In this document: piece by piece, positions 1-7,318 of the stretch
Layout: every line of letters starts with the position of its first letter
Numbering within the stretch: position 1 is the first letter of the stretch
Source of the DNA: an uncultured Alphaproteobacteria bacterium
Lineage (GTDB): Bacteria > Pseudomonadota > Alphaproteobacteria > Caulobacterales > Hyphomonadaceae
Direction of reading: 5' to 3'
NCBI GenBank assembly: GCA_903842595.1
Contig: CAIMMO010000144.1
Location: 1 to 39,270 of the forward strand
Length of the DNA: 39,270 nt
Made by a program: the position numbers and the translations under genes
Notes under the pieces: model-generated
Database searches by the model: none
The model's input: only the letters and a program-made list of their open reading frames with translations
Told to the model about the DNA's origin: nothing

Positions 1-857
1 GCAATCTCCAGCAGCCGATCCGTCGCATCATTGCGGCGGTTGAGGATCACATCCTCGACCCGCTCGCGCAGTTCCGGGTCGATGTTGTCGTAGATGTCGA
101 GCTGCCCAGCATTCACGATCGCCTTGTCGAAGCCGAGCGTGATTGCGTGATAGAGAAAGACAGAGTGCATCGCCCGCCGCACCGGCTCGTTGCCGCGGAA
201 CGAGAACGATACGTTAGACAAACCGCCCGACGTGCGCGCGTAAGGCAGGTTCTGCTTGATCATCCTCACGCCCTCGAAGAAATCGACGGCGTAGTTGTTG
301 TGCTCCTCAATCCCGGTCGCGACGGCGAAAATGTTCGGGTCGAAGATGATGTCTTCCGGCGGAAAGCCAATGCCGACCAGCAGATCGTAGGCGCGCTTCG
401 AGATCTCGTACTTGCGCTGCGCTGTCTCCGCCTGCCCTTTCTCGTCAAACGCCATGACGACCACTGCAGCGCCATAGGTCAGCGCCTGGCGCGCCTGGTC
501 CAGGAACTGTTTCTCGCCCTCCTTCATCGAGATCGAGTTCACGATCGCCTTGCCCTGGACGTTCTTCAGCCCCTCCTCGATTACGTCCCATTTGGACGAG
601 TCGACCATGATCGGAACCTTGGCGATGTCAGGTTCCGCTGCGATCAGGCGCAGAAAGGTGCGCATGGCCGCTTTCGAATCCAGCAGTCCCTCGTCCATGT
701 TGACGTCGATGATCTGAGCGCCGTTCTGCACCTGCTGGCGCGCGACATCGACCGCCTCGGCATATTTGCCATCGACAATCAGCTTCTTGAACGCCGCCGA
801 TCCGGTGACGTTCGTGCGCTCGCCGATATTGATGAAGTTGGCGGTAGACTGGGTCAT
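1..857 (-). CDS. metH: Methionine synthase, pterin-/cobalamin-binding half (MetH C-terminal part), partial
   Basis: Second half of cobalamin-dependent methionine synthase, which moves the methyl group of 5-methyltetrahydrofolate via cobalamin to homocysteine. Reading from the ATG at 857, the protein starts [20 protein letters not shown], the typical opening of the pterin-binding domain, followed by [30 protein letters not shown], a [15 protein letters not shown] block and [17 protein letters not shown], all conserved in MetH. About 285 residues are present; the frame is open at the left edge, so the cap, cobalamin and reactivation domains should lie outside the window. The start codon follows the ridA-like stop by 20 bases. 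The homocysteine-binding half is a separate gene at 1935-2999, a split known in several alphaproteobacteria. Last gene of the operon seen here; the identification is strong. Confidence 0.95.
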   Translation of the reverse strand, partial: MTQSTANFINIGERTNVTGSAAFKKLIVDGKYAEAVDVARQQVQNGAQIIDVNMDEGLLDSKAAMRTFLRLIAAEPDIAKVPIMVDSSKWDVIEEGLKNVQGKAIVNSISMKEGEKQFLDQARQALTYGAAVVVMAFDEKGQAETAQRKYEISKRAYDLLVGIGFPPEDIIFDPNIFAVATGIEEHNNYAVDFFEGVRMIKQNLPYARTSGGLSNVSFSFRGNEPVRRAMHSVFLYHAITLGFDKAIVNAGQLDIYDNIDPELRERVEDVILNRRNDATDRLLEI

Positions 858-877
858 GTGATGCTGTTCGCAATACG

Positions 878-1375
878 CTAGTGAGGAGCCGGCACGGCGG
901 CCGTGACTTCGATCTCGACCAGTATGCCCGGTCGTACAAGTCCCGCGACCTGCACCGTCGAGCGCACAGGTCGATTAGGCTGTGCATCGCTGCCATAATG
1001 GCGGCCATAGGCCCGCATCATGCCATCGAAATCCATGTTCCCGCCCGGCGTCGGCGCTGCGAGGTAGACAGTCATCGCAACGACATCGCTCTCAGCCGCG
1101 CCCGCTTCCTTCAGCGACGCCGCGATCTTGCGGAACACGCTCTCGGCCTGTGCTTCCGTATCGTCTGCAAGAGCGGCTTCATCAGGAATGATCCCCGGCA
1201 GGCGGATGGTCGCGTAGCCCGGCGGAATGACGATGTGTTTGGCATAGAATGCTGTCGGCGACGCATACTGCCGCTGGATCGCGCCAGGCGTCACGTTATG
1301 CGAGATCTCGCTCACGTCAGCGATCACACAACCGCTGAGACCGAGCATCAGCATTGCCGCCAACGCGCTCCTCAT
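878..1375 (-). CDS. RidA/YjgF-family protein with lipoprotein signal
   Basis: A 165-residue protein with a lipoprotein signal (LMLGLSGC, lipobox Cys16) followed by a RidA (YjgF/YER057c/UK114) domain. The C-terminal RidA signature is clear: [13 protein letters not shown] around residues 136-147, with Arg138 at the position of the arginine that binds the 2-imino acid carboxylate in RidA, then VEIEVTA. RidA enzymes hydrolyse reactive enamine/imine intermediates, usually in the cytoplasm; this copy is predicted to be anchored in the envelope, so the substrate is unknown. Its ATG overlaps the TGA of the upstream PNPOx-like gene by four bases (ATGA), and metH follows 20 bases downstream. Family assignment good; the role in methionine metabolism is only inferred from the operon. 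Confidence 0.85.
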   Translation of the reverse strand: MRSALAAMLMLGLSGCVIADVSEISHNVTPGAIQRQYASPTAFYAKHIVIPPGYATIRLPGIIPDEAALADDTEAQAESVFRKIAASLKEAGAAESDVVAMTVYLAAPTPGGNMDFDGMMRAYGRHYGSDAQPNRPVRSTVQVAGLVRPGILVEIEVTAAVPAPH

Positions 1376-1935
1376 TCTGCAACCTCCGACCGGCGCGGCG
1401 CCGGCAGGCCATCAATGCTCTGCGCGTTCTTCCTCAGCCGGCCCTCATGCCAAGCGTCCGGCTCCATGTGATCGATATACCGGCGCAACTGATCCCGCTC
1501 GCCCTTGTGCTTCATGAATGGCACAGCCCAGCCACAGCTGTCCTGCACAGCCGTGATGTCAGCAAAGATGATGTCGCGCGCGCGTTCATGGCCGGACGGG
1601 ATCTGCTCGATCTCGTCAGCAAAGACCGGCTTGTTGAACTGCATCACCTGTCCCCGCCCATACGGCCGCATGCTGTTGGGCGCACCCTCATGAGCGCAGA
1701 ACATGAAGGTGATCCGCCCGTTCTTCCGAACGTGCGCCAGCGTCGCCGCACCTGACCCGCCAAGATCGGCATAGGCCACACGGTTGGGGCCGATGACGCG
1801 GAAACTGTCACAGCCCTTTGGCGAAAGGTTCACGCGCTCTGCATCGGACCGTGGCGCAGTGGCGACGAAGAACATCTTCTGCGGCTTGATAAAGGCAACC
1901 TGCTTGTCGCTCAGTGCGTCGTAAAACTCTGCCAT
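1372..1935 (-). CDS. Pyridoxamine 5'-phosphate oxidase-like FMN-binding protein
   Basis: A 187-residue protein of the PNPOx-like split-barrel family. Seen in sequence: an N-terminal [20 protein letters not shown] opening, then FFVATAP and VNLSPKG (the usual start of the FMN-binding barrel), ADLGGSGAATLAHVRKNGRI and FMFCAHEG. Members bind FMN or a related cofactor and are mostly uncharacterised oxidoreductases; they are not the true pyridoxal-phosphate biosynthetic enzyme. The ATG at 1935 is preferred over the TTG at 1938: it shares one base with the TGA of the metH N-terminal gene (TGATG), fitting translational coupling. Downstream it overlaps the ridA-like gene by four bases. Substrate unknown. 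Confidence 0.85.
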   Translation of the reverse strand: MAEFYDALSDKQVAFIKPQKMFFVATAPRSDAERVNLSPKGCDSFRVIGPNRVAYADLGGSGAATLAHVRKNGRITFMFCAHEGAPNSMRPYGRGQVMQFNKPVFADEIEQIPSGHERARDIIFADITAVQDSCGWAVPFMKHKGERDQLRRYIDHMEPDAWHEGRLRKNAQSIDGLPAPRRSEVAE

Positions 1936-2999
1936 CAAGCCAGCTCGAACGGCTCAAGGCCAGCCAGCCGCAACGCCTTCGCGCGCTCAGGTGGCTTGCG
2001 CGGAACGATACCCTTAACCGACTCCGCCACATGCCTGATGTGATCCGGCGTCGTGCCGCAACAACCGCCGAGAATGTTGACCAGCCCCTCCTTCGCCCAC
2101 GCTTCCACAGCGTGCGCCGTCTCATGCGGCTGCTCGTCATACTGCCCCATCTCGTTGGGCAGGCCCGCGTTCGGATAGGCGGCGACCAGCGTATCGGCCA
2201 CACGCGCCATCTCGGCGATGAACGGCCGCATCAGGTCTGCACCCAGCGCACAGTTGAAGCCCACCGCAAACGGCTTTGCATGCTTCACCGAATTCCAGAA
2301 CGCCTCAGTCGTCTGGCCTGACAGCGTGCGACCCGAACGGTCCGTGATCGTCCCGGAAATCCAGATAGGCAGCTTTTCGAGACCCTCAGCCTCCAGATCC
2401 ATGATCGCCTTGATCGCAGCCTTGCAGTTCAGCGTGTCAGTGATCGTCTCGACCAGGTAAAGGTCGACCCCGCCCTCGTTCAGCGCTTTCACCTGCTCGC
2501 GGTAGGCGTGGTAGACCTCATCGAAATCCACCAGGCGCGCGCCCGGATCGTTCACGTCCGACGACATGGACAGCATCTTGTTCAGCGGCCCCATCGAACC
2601 TGCGAGGAAGCGCGGCTTGTCCGGCTGTTTAGCGGTGAACGCATCAGCCACCTCACGCCCGATCCGCGCGCCTTCATAGTTGATGTCCCACACCGCCCTT
2701 GCATCGAGCTTGTAGTCATCCTGCGCGATCGTTGTCGCGGAGAAGGTGTTGGTCTCAGAGATGTCGGCGCCGGCGTCGAAATACATCTCGTGCAGCTTCG
2801 CTACGAGATCGGGCCGCGTCAGGCAAAGGATGTCGTTGTTGCCCTTCATCTGCCCGGCGTGCGTCGCAAAGCGTGTTCCGCGATAGTCGCTCTCCTGCAG
2901 CCCCATCTTCTGGAACATCACGCCCCACGATCCATCAAGGATCAGGACGCGCTCTTTCGCGGTCTGCTTCAGCTTCGCGATGCGTTCCTGCCGGGTCAT
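1935..2999 (-). CDS. metH: Methionine synthase, homocysteine S-methyltransferase half (MetH N-terminal part)
   Basis: A 354-residue protein corresponding to the first domain of cobalamin-dependent methionine synthase, the zinc-dependent homocysteine-activating barrel. The zinc cysteines are visible: Cys250 in [10 protein letters not shown] and Cys313-Cys314 in [12 protein letters not shown]. Other family blocks are [12 protein letters not shown] (19-30), [12 protein letters not shown] (78-89) and [12 protein letters not shown] (178-189). It ends soon after the second zinc motif, with no pterin or cobalamin domain; those are encoded by the gene at 1-857, so a functional enzyme needs both polypeptides. 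Starts with ATG overlapping the TGA of the VOC gene by four bases. Some annotations call this half 'homocysteine S-methyltransferase'; the operon makes the split-MetH reading much more likely than an MmuM enzyme. Confidence 0.95.
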   Translation of the reverse strand: MTRQERIAKLKQTAKERVLILDGSWGVMFQKMGLQESDYRGTRFATHAGQMKGNNDILCLTRPDLVAKLHEMYFDAGADISETNTFSATTIAQDDYKLDARAVWDINYEGARIGREVADAFTAKQPDKPRFLAGSMGPLNKMLSMSSDVNDPGARLVDFDEVYHAYREQVKALNEGGVDLYLVETITDTLNCKAAIKAIMDLEAEGLEKLPIWISGTITDRSGRTLSGQTTEAFWNSVKHAKPFAVGFNCALGADLMRPFIAEMARVADTLVAAYPNAGLPNEMGQYDEQPHETAHAVEAWAKEGLVNILGGCCGTTPDHIRHVAESVKGIVPRKPPERAKALRLAGLEPFELA

Positions 3000-3451
3000 T
3001 GCTTGGCTCCTTCGCGAGGGGGCGGAACCGACACCGCGCCATTGGCGTGGAGCGGGAAGAAGGGATTGTGCGCGATCTCCCAGAGATGCCCCTCGGTGTC
3101 GGCAAAATGGCCGACATAACCGCCCCAGGAAGTCTTGTAGGGCAGCTTCAGGCTGACAGCGCCCGCAGCCATCACGCGCGCAAAGCCCGAATCGACCTCA
3201 GCTGCATCCGGCACATTCCACGCGAGCGTCGCACGGCGAAAGCCATGCGCCTCGCCCGGCACGCCTGCATCCTCGGCCAGCATGTCGTTCGGGAACAGCG
3301 CGAGCACCACGCCATCCATATCGTAGAAATGGATCGTCGCCTGCGAGGCGCGCGACCGCTTCAGGCCCATCGCTTCATAGAAGGCGGACGCGCGCGCAAG
3401 ATCCTCGACGCCCAAGGTCACCAACGCAATGCGGATCGCGGGATCACTCAC
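2996..3451 (-). CDS. VOC (glyoxalase/dioxygenase superfamily) protein
   Basis: A 151-residue vicinal-oxygen-chelate protein: one paired beta-alpha-beta-beta-beta unit, beginning with IALVTLGVEDLARASAFYEA (residues 8-27), a conserved opening of glyoxalase/bleomycin-resistance-like proteins, and ending with GYVGHFADTEGHLWEIAHNP, where His and Glu sit in the usual metal-ligand strand. The reaction cannot be read from the sequence. The start is a GTG that overlaps the metF TGA by four bases, and its own stop overlaps the metH start, so it is translated within the methionine operon. A link to methyl or folate metabolism is only inferred from position. Confidence 0.85.
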   Translation of the reverse strand: MSDPAIRIALVTLGVEDLARASAFYEAMGLKRSRASQATIHFYDMDGVVLALFPNDMLAEDAGVPGEAHGFRRATLAWNVPDAAEVDSGFARVMAAGAVSLKLPYKTSWGGYVGHFADTEGHLWEIAHNPFFPLHANGAVSVPPPREGAKQ

Positions 3452-4308
3452 GCTTTCACCTCAGGTTTGATGCCCAGCAGGCGGCACGTCGACAGCGACA
3501 GGCCCGCACGGTTCATCGTGTAGAAATGGAAATGGTCGACGCCCTGCTCCGCGAGCCGGTGGCACAGCTCAGCTGCGACATGCGCCGTCACGAGATCGCG
3601 CGTCTCCGCGTCGCCATCCAGCCCCTCATAGAGATCAGCGATCCGCGTCGGTATCGCCGTGCCGCACAAATCCGCCATCCGCTTCAAGCCCCTGAAGTTG
3701 GACTGCAGCATGATGCCCGGCACGACTGGCTGGGTGATGCCTGCCGACCGCGCCTGGTCGAGAAACTTGAAATATACATCCGGGTAGAAGAAGAACTGCG
3801 TGATCGCCCGCGTCGCGCCCGCATCGAACTTGCGCTTGAGGTTGTCGATCTCCGCTTTCAACGACGGCGCTTCCGGATGCACTTCCGGATAGCAGCCCAC
3901 GGAAATGTCGAAGTCTGCAATCTTCCGCGCCCCCGCGATCAGGTCGTTGGCGTAGGCATAGCCGCCCGGATGCGGCTCATAGCGCGTGCCGATCCCGGCT
4001 GTCGGATCGCCGCGCAGCGCCACGACGCGCTTCACGCCAGCGTCCCAATAGTCGCGCAAGACCTGGTCGATCTCGTCCTTCGTCGCCGCAACGCAGGTGA
4101 TATGTCCCGCTGGCTTCAGCGACGTCTCCTCGGCCATCTTCTTGACGATGCCGTGCGTCCGCTCGCGCGTGGATCCGCCAGCGCCATACGTCACCGACAC
4201 ATAGGATGGCGCAAGCGGCTCCAGCCGCTTCACCGAATCCCAGAGCTTGCTTTCCATTTCCGCGTTCTTGGGCGGAAAGAATTCGAACGAAACTGTCGGT
4301 ATCTTCAT
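3448..4308 (-). CDS. metF: 5,10-methylenetetrahydrofolate reductase
   Basis: A 286-residue FAD-dependent reductase that makes 5-methyltetrahydrofolate, the methyl donor for the split methionine synthase encoded just downstream. The protein opens with VSFEFFPPK (residues 6-14), where Glu9 matches the catalytic Glu of the E. coli enzyme, then SVTYGAGGS (38-46), HITCVAAT and VVALRGDP with Asp101 near the flavin. A QFFFYP block is also present. Length is normal for bacterial MetF. Its ATG overlaps the stop of the upstream ArsR-methyltransferase gene (ATGA). The gene order regulator-metF-metH is common in alphaproteobacteria, and the assignment is secure. Confidence 0.96.
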   Translation of the reverse strand: MKIPTVSFEFFPPKNAEMESKLWDSVKRLEPLAPSYVSVTYGAGGSTRERTHGIVKKMAEETSLKPAGHITCVAATKDEIDQVLRDYWDAGVKRVVALRGDPTAGIGTRYEPHPGGYAYANDLIAGARKIADFDISVGCYPEVHPEAPSLKAEIDNLKRKFDAGATRAITQFFFYPDVYFKFLDQARSAGITQPVVPGIMLQSNFRGLKRMADLCGTAIPTRIADLYEGLDGDAETRDLVTAHVAAELCHRLAEQGVDHFHFYTMNRAGLSLSTCRLLGIKPEVKA

Positions 4309-5315
4309 GCTGCGGACCTCTTGCCCGGCGATGCCAAGTTGCCTGGCGAAACATGCGCTGCTTTCTGACTATCGGCCGACCAGACCATCACGGAGATTCC
4401 CTTTTCGCCGTCCGGAGCGCGGAAAGTCCTTGCAGCCCTGACAGTCAAACCAGCGCGATCAGCCCAGCGCGCCATGTCGGTCTCGCTCACGCCCAGATGG
4501 CGATGCGCATGTTCAGCGCGCAGATGTTCCAGCGTGTGAGGCGCAAACTCGACGACGATCAGCCTTCCGCCGGGCGCCAGCACACGCGCGGCCTCGATAA
4601 GTGCACGGCCAGGATCATCAAGGAAGTGAAGCACCTGATGGATGATCACCAGGCTCGCCGAGCTGTCGCCGTAGGGCGATGATGTCGCATCACCGTGACG
4701 AACCGAGGCATTCGCCGCGCCAGCCTCCTGCAGCTTGCTACGCGCGACCGTGAGCATCTGGTGCGAAAGGTCGATCCCCTCCACCCGCCGCGCCATGCCA
4801 GCAAAAAGGGTCAGCATGCGCCCCGTGCCGGTGCCGAAATCCACCACCAGATCGAACGGCCCCGGCCCTGCCGCCGCAAGCACGGCGTTCTCGATGTCGG
4901 CTTCGGCATAATGCAACGCGCGCAACCGGTCCCACTCGTCCGCCACGCGCGCGAAGTACTGGCCCGCCGCCTCCGCCCGCTCACCCTTCACATCACGCAG
5001 ACGATCCATATCGCGCTTCAATTCCGGGTCGTTCGCATCGACAGAGGCGATCAGCGTATCGACCAGCGCCCGCGCGCCCCCCTCGGACGGCAGGCGGTAG
5101 AACACCCAGGCGCCTTCGGGCAACCGCTCGACAAGGCCTGCGCCCGTCAGGAATTTCAGATGACGCGAAAGTCTCGGCTGGCTCTGGTTGAGGACCTGTG
5201 CAAGCTCGCCCACGGACAACTCGCCATGCGCGAGCAGGGCGAGAATCCGGGCCCGGGTGATCTCACCGGCGGCGCGGAGTTGGGTAACGAGGTGTGCCAG
5301 ACTCACTGAATACAT
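4305..5315 (-). CDS. ArsR-type regulator fused to a SAM-dependent methyltransferase domain (SahR-like)
   Basis: A 336-residue two-domain protein. Residues about 5-85 form an ArsR winged helix (ARILALLAHGELSVGELAQ, then NQSQPRLSRHLKFL as recognition helix and a GLVERLPEGAWVFYRL wing). Residues about 125-320 form a class I methyltransferase fold with motif I VVDFGTGTG (157-165), acidic loop EGID (179-182) and DATSSPYGD. This architecture next to metF recalls SahR-type regulators, in which the methyltransferase-like domain senses S-adenosylhomocysteine; that function is inferred. First gene of the methionine operon. ATG at 5315 lies about seven bases after a predicted -10 hexamer and has no Shine-Dalgarno, suggesting a leaderless message; a GTG at 5306 is a less likely start. 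Probably autoregulated through the palindrome at 5313-5342. Confidence 0.9.
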   Translation of the reverse strand: MYSVSLAHLVTQLRAAGEITRARILALLAHGELSVGELAQVLNQSQPRLSRHLKFLTGAGLVERLPEGAWVFYRLPSEGGARALVDTLIASVDANDPELKRDMDRLRDVKGERAEAAGQYFARVADEWDRLRALHYAEADIENAVLAAAGPGPFDLVVDFGTGTGRMLTLFAGMARRVEGIDLSHQMLTVARSKLQEAGAANASVRHGDATSSPYGDSSASLVIIHQVLHFLDDPGRALIEAARVLAPGGRLIVVEFAPHTLEHLRAEHAHRHLGVSETDMARWADRAGLTVRAARTFRAPDGEKGISVMVWSADSQKAAHVSPGNLASPGKRSAA

Positions 5316-5342
5316 ATAACGATATAAACATATCCTTATATG
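5313..5342. promoter_or_regulatory. Nested 30-bp palindrome, candidate operator of the methionine operon
   Basis: Outer arms CATATAA (5313-5319) and TTATATG (5336-5342) and inner arms GATAT (5321-5325) and ATATC (5330-5334) share exactly the same centre, between 5327 and 5328. Twelve of fifteen base pairs are complementary; only the central four bases and the pair 5320/5335 do not match. It covers the predicted -10 box and start codon of the ArsR-methyltransferase gene, the expected place for an autoregulating ArsR-type repressor. That this protein binds here is inference. Confidence 0.7.
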
Positions 5343-5349
5343 AACTCAA
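5321..5349 (-). promoter_or_regulatory. Predicted sigma70-type promoter of the methionine operon
   Basis: On the minus strand TTGAGT (5349-5344) is followed after 17 bases by TATATC (5326-5321), a fair -35/-10 pair. The expected transcription start falls at about 5314-5315, that is at the A of the ATG, which would give a leaderless transcript. Prediction from consensus only. Confidence 0.45.
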
Positions 5350-5483
5350 GCTCCCGCCGCAGCGCTTCCTGGCCCGGCTCATGCTCGTTGTGATCAGGAT
5401 TGCCTTCGGAGGCGCCGTTAGGAGAGGTTGATCCCTACGTAAACCGGCCACATATCCGCCGAGCGGTGTGAGAACGTATCGAC

Positions 5484-6227
5484 ATGAACCCAGTCCACTT
5501 TCGACTGTCCTGCAGCGCCGCCGCCTTCTCGGCGTTGTTCACGGCCGGCTGCGCCAGCGTCACGGCGGAAAACCCTGATCCGTACGAGGTTTTCAACCGC
5601 CAGATGTTCGCCTTCAACGAAGGGCTGGACCAGGTGGTGATTGAGCCCGTGGCCTATGGCTACCGCACAGTAACGAACGAACCGATCCGCGAAGGCGTGG
5701 GCAATTTCTCCAGCAACCTCGGGGAGCCGCTGACCTTCGTGAACCATCTGCTGCAGGGCAAGCTTCCCGATGCCGGCGCGACGCTGGGGCGGTTTGTCGT
5801 CAACACCACCGTTGGCATTGCTGGCGTATTCGATCCGGCATCCGCCATGGGCATGCAGCGCACCAGCGAAGACTTCGGCCAGACCCTCGGCGTCTGGGGA
5901 GTCGATTCCGGCCCCTTTATTGTCCTCCCCTTCCTCGGGCCGACGAACCCCCGCGATATCGTCGGGCGCGGCGCCGACGCGGCGCTCAACCCGCTCAACT
6001 ATCCAGAATTCGAGAACGACGAGGCGACCCGTCTTGGCATCGTCGCGCTTGGCGGCATCAGTGCCCGCGAGGGCGCCATCGAGACATTCGACGAGCTGCG
6101 CCAGCAGATCGACCCCTATACCACACTCAGGCGTTTGTATGGCCGCACAAGGGCTTCCGACATCGGAATTCCCCACGATGAGCCGAATGACGCCCCAGAT
6201 CTGACGGATGACGAACTAGACTTCTGA
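5484..6227 (+). CDS. mlaA: MlaA (VacJ) phospholipid-removing outer-membrane lipoprotein
   Basis: A 247-residue lipoprotein of the MlaA/VacJ family, the outer-membrane component that takes mislocalised phospholipids from the outer leaflet and passes them to periplasmic MlaC. Signal peptide with lipobox FTAGC (Cys23), then the family opening NPDPYEVFNRQMFAFNEGLD, LGEPLTFVNHLLQGK, and GRFVVNTTVGIAGVFDPAS, RTSEDFGQTLGVWGVDSGPF and LPFLGPTNPRD, all hallmark MlaA blocks. Length is typical. mlaC follows at once, so the two are probably co-transcribed; the inner-membrane MlaFED ABC transporter is not in the window. The acidic C-terminal tail is unremarkable. Confidence 0.95.
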   Translation: MNPVHFRLSCSAAAFSALFTAGCASVTAENPDPYEVFNRQMFAFNEGLDQVVIEPVAYGYRTVTNEPIREGVGNFSSNLGEPLTFVNHLLQGKLPDAGATLGRFVVNTTVGIAGVFDPASAMGMQRTSEDFGQTLGVWGVDSGPFIVLPFLGPTNPRDIVGRGADAALNPLNYPEFENDEATRLGIVALGGISAREGAIETFDELRQQIDPYTTLRRLYGRTRASDIGIPHDEPNDAPDLTDDELDF

Positions 6228-6250
6228 ACGGGTCGCACGTGGAGACTTCG

Positions 6251-6907
6251 ATGAAACTCATGGGCATGCTTGCTGCCGTCGCTGTCGCCACTGCATTCGC
6301 GCCGGCGGCCTTCGCTGACAAGAAATCCGAAGCCTACGTGCAGACCAACGCCAACTCCGTGTTGAGCGTCCTCAACGACCGCTCGCTCACCGCCGAAGCG
6401 CGCGAGAAGAAGTTCGGCGAGTACATGAACAAGTTCGCCCACATGCCCTCGATCGCGCGCCGCGTCATCGGCACGAACTCGCGCACCCTCAGCGAGGCGG
6501 ACTTCAACAGGTACTACAAGATCTTCGAAACCTACGCCCTCGAAGTCTATCAGGTTCACTTCGACCAGTTCCGCGGCGAAGGACTGCGTGTCACGGGCTC
6601 GAAGGATGACGGTCCGCAACGCTCGACGGTCGAGTCTGTTATCAAGAACTCGCAGACCGGCAAGGACACGAAAGTCTACTGGGACGTGCTGCTCAGCCAG
6701 GACGGCAAGAACTATCGCGTGCGCGACGTGGGCATCGAACTTGGCGGCTCGGTACTCTGGCTGGCGCAGGAACAGCAGGCGCAGTTCGTGAACTTTCTTG
6801 ATCGCAACAATGGCGACATCAACAAGCTGATCGGACGCATCAATGTCCTGCTCGCCGACATGGAAGCGCGCAAGAAGGACGGCCGCGGCTCGGCTTACAA
6901 AGGCTGA
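6251..6907 (+). CDS. mlaC: MlaC periplasmic phospholipid-binding protein
   Basis: A 218-residue protein of the MlaC/Ttg2D family, the periplasmic carrier that shuttles phospholipid between MlaA at the outer membrane and the MlaFED transporter. It has a Sec signal peptide (hydrophobic stretch then PAAFADKK) and conserved blocks LSVLNDRSLTAEAREKKF, MPSIARRVIG, and a typical MlaC end with IGRINVLLADMEARKK. The ATG at 6251 is chosen because GGAG lies six bases upstream (6241-6244); an in-frame GTG at 6239 would add four residues but has no site. It starts 23 bases after mlaA, and the pair forms one unit. Confidence 0.93.
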   Translation: MKLMGMLAAVAVATAFAPAAFADKKSEAYVQTNANSVLSVLNDRSLTAEAREKKFGEYMNKFAHMPSIARRVIGTNSRTLSEADFNRYYKIFETYALEVYQVHFDQFRGEGLRVTGSKDDGPQRSTVESVIKNSQTGKDTKVYWDVLLSQDGKNYRVRDVGIELGGSVLWLAQEQQAQFVNFLDRNNGDINKLIGRINVLLADMEARKKDGRGSAYKG

Positions 6908-7314
6908 GGCCGGGGCGAGGCTTGGCCCTCCACGGCTCAGTGCGCAAAAGGCCGTCCGGCGAATATCAGGTGACCAACTGCCAACCCTTGATAAACAAAG
7001 CGGCGCGATTGTTCATGGATTGCGCAGGTTGTCGTTGGTCATGTCAGATTGCTGCGACCACCGGAAGCAAACGCGGAACCGTCCGCGCTGCCGGGCGTCT
7101 CCTCCCTGCAACCATTGGGAAAGACCGTGACGGAATCCTGCGATCAGCCCCCGCGACACCGGTCCAACGTCATGTGGTGGACACGGCGCTTTTCTGCCCC
7201 CCTCCGCGAAACCTACCCCACACAGCCCCAGTCCACGGAAGAGGAGACTGCCGCGCAATTCCTCCAGATTCTTGAACAGGCCGAGCGTCGCATTTCCTCG
7301 AAGAAGCCAAATGC
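6908..7314. other. Intergenic stretch after mlaC
   Basis: About 400 bases between mlaC and the convergent MFS gene. No family-level coding match, tRNA or clear terminator was found. The only candidate is a short open frame at its right end (7127-7318), listed separately. Confidence 0.5.
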
Positions 7315-7318
7315 CTAG
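7127..7318 (+). CDS. Possible small protein, unrecognised
   Basis: A 63-codon open frame from a GTG with GGGAAAGA just upstream. The C-terminal half (TEEETAAQFLQILEQAERRI) has a charged, helix-like composition unlike the frame-shifted noise around it, while the N-terminal half is not convincing; an ATG at 7172 would give 48 residues. The stop codon overlaps the end of the convergent MFS gene by four bases. No family is recognised and it may not be a gene. Confidence 0.25.
   Translation: MTESCDQPPRHRSNVMWWTRRFSAPLRETYPTQPQSTEEETAAQFLQILEQAERRISSKKPNA

Noticed and set aside
5343-5483. SAM riboswitch for the methionine operon
   Set aside because: The predicted transcript starts at the ATG and leaves no leader for a riboswitch; this gap lies upstream of the promoter.
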